A stretch of DNA of 64,000 bases from Rachycentron canadum (taxonomy: Eukaryota; Chordata; Actinopteri; Carangiformes; Rachycentridae): contig CM076649.1 in the NCBI GenBank assembly GCA_038496675.1, positions 18,158,337-18,222,336 on the forward strand. The letters are read 5' to 3'. Positions 38,705 to 51,098 of the stretch are shown one piece after another (position 1 is the stretch's first letter; every line of letters starts with the position of its first letter). The position numbers were made by a program, and so were the translations under genes. Under the pieces are notes generated by a model that worked only from the letters and a program-made list of their open reading frames with translations, searched no databases and was not told where the DNA came from.

Positions 38705-41700
38705 CACCTCTTTGCGTTTCTTCTTCTGCAGTTTTATTGACATTCAACTTTATCTTGATGAGCCAACTTTTATTATTTGCATAACAGCAGAGGATGGAAA
38801 TGCACATTAATTTGCATTTACTTGAATTTTAAACCAGTTTTGGAGAAATCTGCATTTTATTTGGATGGAAACCTTCCTCATGAATGGGATGCAGACATTT
38901 ACTGACTGTGGGGAAATCTGATGTTTTCACATGACACATGATGATCAAAGATATTATTAAAACTCATAAGAATATAAGAGTCATATACACTGATACACAT
39001 ACTGTACATAGGCTATATGGATAAAATATGACACTGTCTGATAAAATGTAACATCCTACCAGTGGTTGTGATGTAAGTATGTGAAAACCAGTGCTGAGAA
39101 ACAAACGTTTGATTCCACCTTTCTGTCATTATCACTTGGAGAATAATTATAAGCTGAACTTGAAAGATGTTATGCAAATTCTCTGAGAATGAAAACCGTT
39201 AATGAAACACCAGTAATCCAATTAGAACACAAATAAAGAAAGTGTGATCGTTGTTATAACTATGATTGCTCATAGTATTAACTGGTGGTTAACAGAATCC
39301 TCATATGTAGCAGATGATCAACCTTTAATTGCGCTGGTGAGTTGGCAACAGAAAAGAAAACTTAAACTACTGCTCTCTTCAAAGTTTTGTCTTTTGAGTC
39401 AAACATTGTGACTGAGCTAAGAATATGTGGCTATGCTGTATTAAATCTAAAAATATAACACAATATTACAATATCTAATTGTATGTCTATAATAATAGAC
39501 TCTTATATCTTAACTCTTGACATGATGAGCCATTAAAACAGAATAAACAGCATGTTGTTTTAATACCTTCTGGTCTGGACTTCAGATTCACTTTTTTTAA
39601 CCACTTTTTCAGTATACTGAAAAAAGTATAACATGTCTTGGGTGTATCAAGTTTATCCATAATTCAATTACAACACCTTATTGCAGAGATCCATGGAACG
39701 GTTTATCATTACGGTTTATGATTTGATCTTTTGCATAATCCTTTTAAGTTGTTTTTGCAAAAAAGTCCTTGTGGTATAGGAAAAATTATAAAGCATGAAA
39801 ATAATCATCTATCACTGTCTTGATCACCAAGGTGCATGTACTGGTATAATTTGCTGCCATGCAAGGCTCTGCAATAAAACTGGCAATGGAAATATTAATC
39901 AAAGAAGATTCACCAAAATGCAACGAGACAAGCTCAGGAAAGAAGAGCACAGGTACATATCTTATAAATATCAGATTTTTTTCTGCCTTTGCTCTTTTCA
40001 AAAAGGAACCTCAGGTGATGCACTTCAACATTCTGCTCAGGAGGTGAATAAGTCTCCGATACAGCAGAAAAACAACATCCAGTCCTACAGCGCTCAGTGA
40101 CATCTATGTGAAAGAATACAAACATTGACCTATTTATTACGAAACGTTGGCTGAAACTGTTTGAACACTTGTCAATAACAGCTGGCTCTATTCAGCAACT
40201 GTCAAGTGATAATGACACCAGACTCCGAGAATTCACACTTAGAGCTACTATGGATTATGAAACTGATTTAATCATCTAATTTTTACTCTTTTTTAAAGTA
40301 CATCTTGATAATAAATATAGCTCCTGGCTGATCAAACTCAACAAGACACACATGCTTAATTCCACTTTAAAACAACCAAAAACAAAACATTTAAAACACA
40401 AAAACACCATTTTACATTAGCAATAGAGGAGGGACAGACATAGAATTGACGTCTGTGAATGCAAACTATCAGAAGCAAAACAGTAAAGGATAAGCAACAC
40501 AAACGCAAAGGGAGAAAAGATGATGATGCCATTCAGACAGCAGGAAAAGAGACGGGAGACGCCAGGAGAGGATTAACAGGTAATTGTAGATAGCACATAA
40601 TGTAAAAACAGTGTTGGTCAAAGACAGGCGCTTTCCTAAAATGGATCGCTTGTGGCTGCGCAAGTATAGCATGACATTGCTATAGTACATCAAAACCTCT
40701 TGAGGAGAAGGTCAGCCGAGTGGCCATGACATTTAAATTCTTTGTTTGCATCCTGGCCCCTATTAAAAGCCCACATTCGTTTCTTTTAACCCCGATGACA
40801 ATCTGTCAGTCTTTATCCTTACCCCAGTAGTTTAACCTCACAAAACTTTAACCACAGTGATGGCAGATCATGTGAATCAATAGTCATTTGTAATGGTTTG
40901 GGAGGGCACTGATAAAACAAATGTCAAATCCCCAGTGGTAACAGCCACAGGACAGAAATTGTTCATAAACCAAAATAATTGTTTTGTTGTTGAGTTGGAG
41001 GACTTGTTGATAACATGATATCGCAGCTCACAAAGTATGACAATCTTGGAATGTTGCCACATCATTACAAAGAAATACGTTTGGGCAATAAACACAAACA
41101 ATCAGGCACATAGAAGCAAAATCTCAGGCCGACTGTATAATACCCACGTTACCCATATTGCATGATCAGATCATCAACATCCATCAGTTCACATCTTTTT
41201 GTAGTGACCAAACTTACCTACCGAAACTATGTTGTAGTTTAGACTTTAGACTTTGCCGAACAACCATTTAAATTTTGCGTTTTACTCAACAAATCAACAT
41301 TGAGTCTGCCTACATTAACAATAATGCAACGTCACTGACAACTGCTGACAGTTTGGTCTGAGATTTGGGTGTGTCATACGAGTCCGGGCTAATATACTCT
41401 CAAGCTGCTACCTTCCAGCGGTGATGAGGAGCTACAGAGCTAGGTACGGTGAATTCATGTAGCCTTCAGGCCCAACAGTCACCAACTCAACTGAAATCTG
41501 ACATCTTCTAGTTCTCACTGGAGCCTCCCAAGTCTTATACAACCTTGCAGTCTTACTTCCAAACACCCACAAACAACCTGTGATGTGTCTGCGATGTGTT
41601 TGTTATGTGTCTGTTGTAGTGTGTTGTTTTCGCTGTCGCTGCTGTCGGACCACACATCACAAGCATCTGTACATCTTCATTCTGTAGTGTATTGTGGTGT

Positions 41701-43717
41701 TTTAATTACCTTTGAATTACCTTCTGCTGTTAAATAATATTGTCCATATTAAATAAACAAATCAACCTCAAACTTGAAATTGACACAGTTTGTGTTTGAA
41801 ATAGGGTTAGTGTGTATAGTGTCATGTGGTTAGATAAGTATATAAACTTCAATCTCAAGGTGGAGAATGAACCTCCACGCACTCAGGAAACTGAAATTAA
41901 CCTCTAAAGTTTAAACTTTTTCTTAAAGTTGCTGCACCTTTAGAAATTCATAGAAGGTTTTTAATCCCTTTAACATCCAAGTCCTTGTTTGGTCACATTT
42001 TGAGTCTAAGAAGCCCAATTTATCTGATCTAGGTCATGCACCCTTTGAAAATAAAACTCTTAACATTCTGAGGCATATGCTAACCTTGTTTTTCTAATTT
42101 GTTATCTCTTATCCATGTAGAGATAGATATCATGCCTCCCACTCACTCAGTTACATTCACAGCTGTGAGCTTCCTAGCACAGTCGCAGTCCTCTGCTGTT
42201 GGCCACAGAGCAGTGCCACAGGGGCAAATGGGGGTTGAGTGCCCATATCAAGGGCAGTTCAATGGTATTAATTGAAGAAGGGAAGAAAATTCTCCTCAAT
42301 CACTTTCCCAGATGTTCCCTGTTGGTCAGGGAATTGAAATGGAAAACTTGTAGAAACCTGCTCGTCTAACCTGACCCTGCTAGAAAAAGACTAGCAATAA
42401 ACTTCAGTTGTTTTAATCAATCTTGATCTCTTCCCAGAGCTCTGGTTTTGTAGACAATAACGAATCTCCTACTACTCCACCACGGTGGCCCTGTGTGCCT
42501 CTGCTGGACTTGCCTGTGGCTCTTAAGTCAGCCACAGAAACCACTGGTGCGTAACCACTGCAGCCTTGGTCCGTTATGCCTGACCGGCGACCTCCTGGTA
42601 AGAGCCTTGAATCTATCCTCCAAAGCTTCAGTGAGAGCTGAGAAGTGACTAAGGTGGTTTGGCCGGAGCCCCCTGTGAAGCAGAGCTCCTGTGTAAGGTT
42701 CCTTTGACCTTGCTGGAGTGGAGGGGAGGATCTGTGTGTTTGTGCCTCCTGTTTTATCATCTTTTATAGACTTTCTCCACACACGGTTACATTCAGATCT
42801 GAGATATGAGCCACTCAGACATAAATACCATCCAAAATTTGAAAAACTGCTCTTTGACAGCCAACATTCATTGAATTTGTTTCCAAACTCTCCAAAGACT
42901 ATAAAATATACAGCCATAGACTAAAGAGTGACAGGAAATGGAACAGAGAGAAGGGGTATGGCATACAGCAAAGGGTTTGTGGCTGGGAGTCAAACCAGTG
43001 ACCTGTATAAAGCATTAAAGCACCGCATCTATAGCAGAGTTTACCATTTTCACATGGTGTAATGTTCTCTCAACTAAACGTCACTTGTAATAACGTTTCT
43101 TCAATACCTTTGGACTTTTTGGTTTGTTACAAATCAAAGTAGTAGGCATGCCGTACATTGCCATATTGTGGTCCATATCAGAGGACAAAGGTTTGGTCTG
43201 ACCAAAAGAGATTGTGTCTATCCAGATCACAATGAGCCATGGTTCAGTGGGTTTGCAGCGTGACGGTTTGGACCAATTACAGGAAGTTGGGCTTGTCACC
43301 CATTACCCATGAGAAAAGTCAGAAGTATAAATAAGCCACAGCAGCACATGAGGAGAATATTGGTTGGAAAATCAAGATTAAAAAGATTAAAAAAATGCTG
43401 AAATTTATATGCACATTTATTATGGAAAAGGCTATCCGCCGAGTTGACACATTGACATCAGAAGCATGTTCATTAACAAGCCAATCAATGTCAAGTACAT
43501 GGAGAGCAACACATGTAGATGATGACAACGGGACATTGGTCTCTCGTGAGAGGTTAATCAAAGGTGAAAACAAAAGAAACAAGATTAGTCTATACAGTGA
43601 AACAAAAATACAGGCCTTGTTTCTTTTCACGTGTAAAACAGCCCCCAAAAATGTAATTTTTTTATTTAAATTGATTTCACTTTCAATGACAAGAGTATAA
43701 AAGCAATAATACACTAC
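38705..43717. other. No gene seen
   Basis: Unique DNA. A stretch near 43080-43300 may be a further decayed transposon, but I cannot place it in a family. Confidence 0.5.
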
Positions 43718-44290
43718 CAAATAAAAGCTAGATTTGATGGAACAAACTGTGCTACTACACCCTCTGATGCATTATTAGGACAATACAGTACTGCAGGAAG
43801 TATGCCGCTGTATATTGTTATCAGAATGGTGAGAAAAAGGCGAGTAACAAAGGAAAACAGACTGGTTGGTTGGGGGTTCATCCAACAGTAAGATAATGAT
43901 CCAAAACATCAGAAGAACAGAACCAGACGGTGGCTTCACATGATGGAAGAGCAGCACAGTCTCTAGACTTAAACCCCATGGAGCTGGTTTGGAATGAACT
44001 GCACAGAAAATGAAAGCAATGCAACCTGCAAAGTGCAACACATTCATGGAAACTGTAACAGCATTGGGGTGAACTTTCTGCACAATATTTGATTTCCATT
44101 GCAGAAAGAATCTATACATGTATTCAGCTGATGAATGTTTCAGATATTTAGATTAGTTGAAGTTCAGTAAGAAAACACCATGATTGCCCTTTTTTAAAAT
44201 ATTCAAATGTTATTTTTCCATGGTTAAGTCTGTAAATTTGAATAACAACCAGAAAAGTCTGCTTTGAAAAAACCTTTGAATGGAGGTGTA
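43718..44290 (+). mobile_element. Degenerate Tc1-like transposon of a second family
   Basis: Around 43885-44020 the plus strand reads, with frameshifts, NDPKH followed by a tryptophan-rich stretch and then DLNPMELVWNELHRK. This is the C-terminal D..DxNPIE..W region of Tc1/mariner DDE transposases. The 5' half was not recognised. It differs in sequence from the elements at 2.4 and 28.8 kb. Confidence 0.65.
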
Positions 44291-47200
44291 GGTGTCCCAG
44301 TGCTATTCAGCACATCATTGTCAGGTGGTGAAAAATAGCTCAGATACTGAATGTGGATCATACATTTCTACATAGTTGCTGATGTGACAGTATTGGAGAA
44401 GAAGACAATCAGATTCAGACCCTGTTAATGAAGTCTGCACATTTCATTGTATGTAATTCATGATTACTTTGTTGTGATTTTTTTTTTTTACACATTTTGC
44501 ACATTATATATGCCTGCTGTATGCTGAATGAGGACTATGATGCTCCTTGATGCATCCATCAGTTCATTCACAGTAAATTCAGACTGGATTTGCAATATTT
44601 CTGTCAGTTGGGATGAAAATTGCACCAGAAAGGTCTTAGAATGACATTAAAATTGTCAAATTTTCCCAGCCCCCTACAAACTGAACAATAGGAAACATTA
44701 GTATTAAAGCCAAATCTCAGGTCTAAATAATTACATGCTATTTGATATGATAATTTTCTTTTCTTCACATGTCTCCACATTAAAGATTGCCTCTAAAAGC
44801 TTTGCTCTGCTGGTGTCTCCACTCAGTTTCCAGAGTGATGGATGGAGCTTATGCTGCTTTTCATATTGTTCTTTGACCACACAGGGCAGATACCCCCTCA
44901 TTAAAAAACCTCAGTGATTAATTTCCAAACCTCCCTCCTGTGTCTTTCCCCTTGTCGCCTGTAAAAAAGGCACCCTCCTAATTAGTGAACACTGATGGAG
45001 TATCTATAATGCCCAGGGACAAAGCTGAGGAGCAGTGCTGCTAGAAATCTGAACAGAACCCATAGTCTGTACCTTGAGTCTGGTGGATGTTCCCTAAACA
45101 TAGATATATGTCATTTTTCCCTTAAGATTCTTAGATTTCAGGAGCCCTCTGACTTACTAAAGATTATGTGTTACATTTCATATATCTATATTAGTACAGA
45201 TAGTATTATTAGCAACACCCTCATGCTGAGAATGACCCAATGGTGAGGCAGAAGTTCAAAAGCAAGCTGGATTTCTATGTCTGTGAGAAAAACAAAAAAA
45301 GAAAAGAAAAAAAAAACCAACACTGATAAATTTGAATTGTTGTTCACACTGATACAATATTCTCAGTCATTCATGTGTGATTACATACTATATACCGATT
45401 GGCATGTACAGCTTTTCATGGCATTAGTAGTGGCTCATTTCTCTTAAAGTCAGCTTCTGCCCTGAGCATCTTAACAGATGAGTGATATTTATCTTCTCAT
45501 CAAACTTATTCCCCAATTGAAGTAATATACTTTTAAAATAAAAACTTTGCTAACTTTATTTTTTGCAATGGAAGGCTGATGGACTTTACAGCTTGTGTCA
45601 AATCATGTTTGCTTGATATTGTGTGACTAATCAGTAATTTTAATCAGTTTAAATGAAGCAGGGGGTGAGAGGAAAGTCAGAAATTTATAATAATTTCTAT
45701 GGAAAACAAACTTAAGATAACTTTTTGTTAAGTACATTTACAATGAATTTCATTTGCAAGACCTTAATTATAAAACTCAAATACTGTAAAGGAGCAAACT
45801 AGAAAGTGTGAAGTAACCTTAACTTATTCATAAACATCTGTGATAAATGCACCCTGCAAACAGCTTTAGTAGATTTAGTGTTTACAGTAATGCACAGCTT
45901 ACTGCTGCTTCTTTTTGTTGGAAAAAAATTAAATGAACTCTAATCTTGAAATTCTTTTGTATGTGTATGTGTGTACGTTGTGCTTATTACCATATTTTAA
46001 AAATAATTTCCCCAAACTGAAGGAAATATTACTTTGAAAAACTAGAATAAACCACAAGGGCACTAACAGTATACAGGCAATCATTTCCATAATTCCTTCC
46101 ATAATAGATTACAGATACCACAAAAACCAAATAAGCTTTAACATGAAATGAGCAATCTTTTATGACACATAAACACAAGGTTGAATCACATAGCTTGTGT
46201 AGATCTAAAAGATGATCTCTGGTTAGACATAAGGAAACATCTATTCTTCGTAGATACTGTGACTGTGTGGGGCTAATGATGGGTAAAATGCACTGCAGAG
46301 GAAAGGCCACTGCAAAGCTGTGCTTTGATGAATCAGGTGATTATATTCTGAAACACTCATTTGCTCTACAAACTTCTGTGGAATAAAGTAATCCTATGTA
46401 GATCCCACTGACTGAAAAGGCCTGTTCGCCATTGATGTGAGAATCCTGCAAGCAGAGAGGAGCTTATTTTACTTGATATCCCTGCAAGTAAGTAAATTAT
46501 TTAATTAGCGTTCATATACTTTAAGTAGATAATAGGTCATATTACCGATGTTAAGACTGATTTCTCCGCTACACCACAAACACTGTCAGTGAGTAAAAGA
46601 ACATGTAGTGCATGTTATCTTAGTTTCTGTATCCATAAATTGGACCATTTATGCATCCTGTTGTGATCAAGGGTGCAGAGTTCCTGCACCTCTCAGTCAT
46701 CATTACATTTGATATGCACATTATTTTACTTTTTGAGTAAATGTAGTGGTCCTGTTGGTCTCAGTCTTGATAAACTTCAGTCCTGACCTTCACCAGATCC
46801 AATCTTGGAACATCTTCAGACTTTACTGGACATGGGATTAAGGCTTGCAATAATTCAATATTCGTTATCATTTATTAACAGAATATTCTTAATATTTTGA
46901 TTAAATTGTCTTATAATCTTACTTTGTACATCACTTTAATTAGTTTATAAATGTGTTAGCATGCATTTGCCATACTGTGACATGAACTGATATTGGAAAC
47001 TGCTCATATATAATATTGTGGCAATAGTTTCAAAACTATTGCTCAAAACTGACCTTTTTTGGGCCCTGAGGCAAATATTTGCTGTTATGCTCCTGTTGAG
47101 ACCCCTGTTGAACCTCTTGCATCTCTTTGCACCTCTGCTGCCTACAAATTCCCAATTAGTACAAAGCACACAGCAAACCATGCAATTCATTTGTCCAGAG

Positions 47201-50200
47201 AGCTGAGAACTAACCTGCCCTCTTAGTTAGAATAAGACTGCACAGAAAAAACTTGTTGAGAATTAAGAAGAAATAAGAAGATTTGATTTTGCCCCTTTTT
47301 TTTCCAAAAAAATAAACCAAAATCAATTGACAGATGAGCAGACCACTGGCTGGAATAAACATTTTTATTAAGTTATAGTTTTAGAAAAAATCCAACACAA
47401 ATTCACAAACAATGATTAACATGCACAATTTTAGTATACAAGACAAAACAGTTACTTTTCAATATGAAAATGCCATTCTACATGTAAGTATCTCACAGAG
47501 ATCATTGATTAATACACCAGTATTAAGGTTGGAGAACACACTATATAAAAGCAATAAGGTTGTCTTTGATGGCCATGTTTAAAAAATATATGCAAGCTAT
47601 TTACACTGCACCAGATACGATCCTTTCTAGCAACAACAACCACAGAAACCAATGTAACCGAACTGACCTTGTGGATATAAAGATATGTTGTTGTTCTGTG
47701 ATAAACACATTTCAACCACTTCAGCTGGTGGTTCCCTTTAGATTGTACTTGTAATATAATTTATTAACCACAGAAAAAATGGCCAGAAACAATAGTGGCC
47801 AGAAACAATAGTTTTGCTTTCTTATGTGAGCAAGAGCAGAGGAAAGAAACATTAGGCTGAACTACAACTATGTAAATAATAAGAAAGCTTTTGAGAAACT
47901 GCCACACATTTAAACACTGTAAATTAATAACCTATTAGCATGACATTTGGCGATGAGGTTACATTATTTGGATATCTATGGAAATATTAACACCACTTGG
48001 ATCAAGTATTTGCACACACAAGCTGCTTCGAGGTCCCGTCACACCAGAAAGTGACACAGTGAAATTCACCCGCACATGTTCATGAGATAAAGTTGGTTTC
48101 TTAACTATTGTAGCTGAGGAGCAAGTGGCTATACAAACTAGACAGCTGGAAACATGCTAGTGCTAGTCAGTCACAAAAGCTGTCTGAGCTTCTTTTTATT
48201 TCTTTTATTTTTGATTATTATTTCTCTACTGTGCCATTTACTGCACTTGTTCTCAGGATTCATTCAGCAAACAGTAACTGAAGGGCATAAAAAAACTCCC
48301 CAAGTCAGCTTGCTTTCAAACTAATGAGCTTGTCAGTTAGAAAGCTCATTAGCTCGCTGATAACAGGACATTAAGTTCACACAGTTTAATGTACAATCAG
48401 AAGTGGTCTCTACAGACCGTGCCTCTTTTGTGGAGCAGGCTATACTATGACAGAAGAGGGATAAGTAAAGTTGGATGGCACAACACAGCTTATAAGCTAT
48501 GTTAGCTACCTCGGTTCTGGATTCTCAGGTCAATTTCATGAGCGCTGGCTACTGTGACAGCACAAAAAAAGTTCACCAAAGTCAAACTTGACACTAATTG
48601 CATCACATCCATGAATTCACGTTGAATTTCACTATTTTAAATCCTGGTGTGACTGGGCCTTTATGCAGCTGGAAAGAAAGATATAGTAATACTACTGCTA
48701 GAGCACGACAGCTCAACAGTCGTTTGACATGTAACTTAAAAGAATCAACCAGCCAATCAGTTTCAGGTCACTGCTCCAATTCAAAGTCACAATCTACCAC
48801 TACACTACAAAATACTTGTAAAATCAGTGAAAAATTGAGCAAATAGATAAAATGAGATTTCTGGTAAAAACAAAACCAAAACACAACCACAAAAATAAGA
48901 CTGCCTTTGAAGTAAAAGTAGTGGAGGGCATCTGAAACATCACTGAATGTAACACAACAGAACGAGTGCAATAAGAACGCGGCCATCAGTCAATCAAGCA
49001 GCTGAATTGTGACAGCTGTAATAATGGGGCAGGAAAATCAATATCCCATTGACTGGTCTGCAGCAGTCTAATCAACGAGCACAGAGCTTTATGAAACCAG
49101 TCAAGGAGCAGATAGGACAGCCTGATTATGTCGGCCGTTTGGACTTTTTTACGAGGCCTCTGGGGTCTGCACACCTGTTCAGATGGCTAAGTGAGGACAT
49201 CCAGTCACCTTGCATCAATTCCTTGTGCTTTCATTTGACTTTGGGGTGGGGTTGTGGGGAGGGTGGGGGGTAGAGAGAGTGCAAAATGCAGACGACGACA
49301 GCCTCCAAGCTAATGACCGTACACAGCCCCATGTTCAGCAAAGGCACAGTAATGTGTAGCAGTTCACTTGACTGTATCCTTCCACATCCACATGAACATT
49401 GTCAGGACCCCAGTAATCACACCTCAGCTTTTACTTGGGTGGCTTTTGACAGACTCATCCACATGATAAAAGGGCGTGAAAAGTGGCTCCCTCAGCAGAG
49501 TTGCAATGTTCTGTTGTTACTGTTCAGTCTGGTATGTGTCCAATAGATGGGGATGGGGTGGGAGTAAAATGACAGCCATGCCTTTCACCCCATTTCCAGT
49601 CAGGGCTCTTTTCACTGCGGTATTGGCATCAATTATTCTGATGCCTTAATAGCCCATAAATTATACTTCGGATGGAGTCATACATTTATTATACCACAGA
49701 CCATAAATACTTGGACCAAAATTTCCACCATATATCTCAATCCACTGCAGCTTTCCTAAAGCTTCCAACCCACTTTATCTTCAGTGCTCTGGTGTACTTG
49801 TCTCAATGAAAATTTGATCAACATACCCTTTGCAATAATGTGCTCCCTCTACATTCTGAGTTTCCTGTCCCTCATAACTAATTTCTGTGGAAACCAAAGC
49901 AAACAATGCCTCCTCTGCAACGTGAATCTTTCTCCTAAGCTATTTGAAAAGGAAAGAAAAAAAAAAAAATCTGAGTGAGCTATAGTGAAGGCACTGTTAT
50001 CCTGTAGTCCACTGTGCGCTGGGCCAGCTGGTCATCTGGTGTGTACATGGTAAATGTTGCGTGATATGATATACGTATCTAGAACACAGGTCATCTAAAT
50101 GTAGAGAAGGAACAGTACACATGGGATCTGCTTGACATAGTAACACCACGCGTCTCCATTCTCTGCAATCCGTGGCTTTTTCACTAGACTGAGAATGCAG

Positions 50201-51006
50201 AGTGTGATAGGCATTTATTATTTAGAGGAGCATGAGATAGAGAGCAAAATGCCATGGTCTATCAGAGTATTGTTGAGAAGCCTAAAGCTCAGGAGCATGT
50301 GGCTCTTCAACAGACTTAATTTTATTTCAGAGCGCAGAGATAAGCCAGCTTGAGGCACAGTTGATCACGTTTGCTATGCGTCTTTCATTTCTTTTTATTT
50401 GACAAAGCCTGGTAAAACTTCTCAAGTCTGCAATGGATGATTCTTTTGGCAAAAGCTGCAAAAAATGGGCTGTGTGATTATTATCATGGTGATGTTTAGT
50501 TTAACCCATTAATTTTGAGATATTAAAATATGGATGCAGCCTGTATGACCTTGATCTTTTCAAGATAAATTCCTGTGAGTACAAAACCTTTTTTGATATA
50601 GGGTTAAAGAAACCATAGAGAAAGCAGCCTCTGTCACCTACTTTGGTATGGACTGTATGTTTAAAATGGGTTTAAGGCATTAGTATCTCCAGAGATACTA
50701 AGAAGATAAGTTATATAGACATCATAACTTCTAAAATGAAACCTAGAGCATGGCGGCACTTATGACACTGGAAGAAATACCGAAAGATATCATGCACGCA
50801 AATCATCACATCTCTATCTGATGGTCCTTTAAAAGAAGTGGCGTGGTCCCTTTAAGAATTCGGCACAGTCCAGTCCTTTCCAGTCTTTCCCAGTCCTGCC
50901 ACTGAAGCACGGGCCTTGTGCCAGTCCAGTGGAGGGTTAACGTAGGACAGGCTGACTGAGGGGATGGAGGGGGGAGGGAGAGCGCTCCGTAAGCTCTGAT
51001 TAGACA
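44291..51006 (-). other. Downstream flank and 3' UTR of the contactin
   Basis: The 3' UTR starts at 51006 on the minus strand and must end within this stretch or further left. Candidate AATAAA signals lie near 50392, 50325 and 50215, and more distant ones exist. No other gene is seen. A G-rich cluster is at 49243-49270. Confidence 0.5.
47781..47812 (+). repeat. 16-base perfect tandem duplication
   Basis: GGCCAGAAACAATAGT occurs twice in a row. Confidence 0.9.
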
Positions 51007-51098
51007 TCACCAGATGGAGCAGAGAAGTGCACTGATGAGGACTGCAGAGAGGTACAGCGGGCTGAAGCCGCTCGCTCCTGAGCCCCGCGCTCCCATGC
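51007..51098 (-). CDS. Contactin last coding exon: GPI-attachment signal and stop
   Basis: 92 coding bases after acceptor TTGGTTGCAG, entering in phase 1. The split Ser codon joins HKF from the previous exon to MGARGSGASGF, then SPLYLSAVLISALLCSIW and TGA (51007-51009). Small residues (GSGASG), a short spacer and a hydrophobic tail with no charged residue after it are the layout of a GPI signal, as expected for contactins. Known human paralogues also have an ARGS-type stretch here. The 3' UTR must continue to lower coordinates. TTTATT (AATAAA on this strand) occurs near 50392, 50325 and 50215, but I cannot choose the used site. Confidence 0.88.

Noticed and set aside
42413..42917. Overlapping open frames of 115 and 129 codons, minus strand
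   Set aside because: Neither resembles a known protein and two overlapping frames of similar length argue for chance.
43080..43300. Possible further transposase remnant, minus strand
   Set aside because: A few phrases look transposase-like, but no family motif could be read with confidence.
43319..43720. Open frame of 133 codons, minus strand
   Set aside because: Hydrophobic low-complexity translation of AT-rich DNA, not recognisable and ending beside a transposon.
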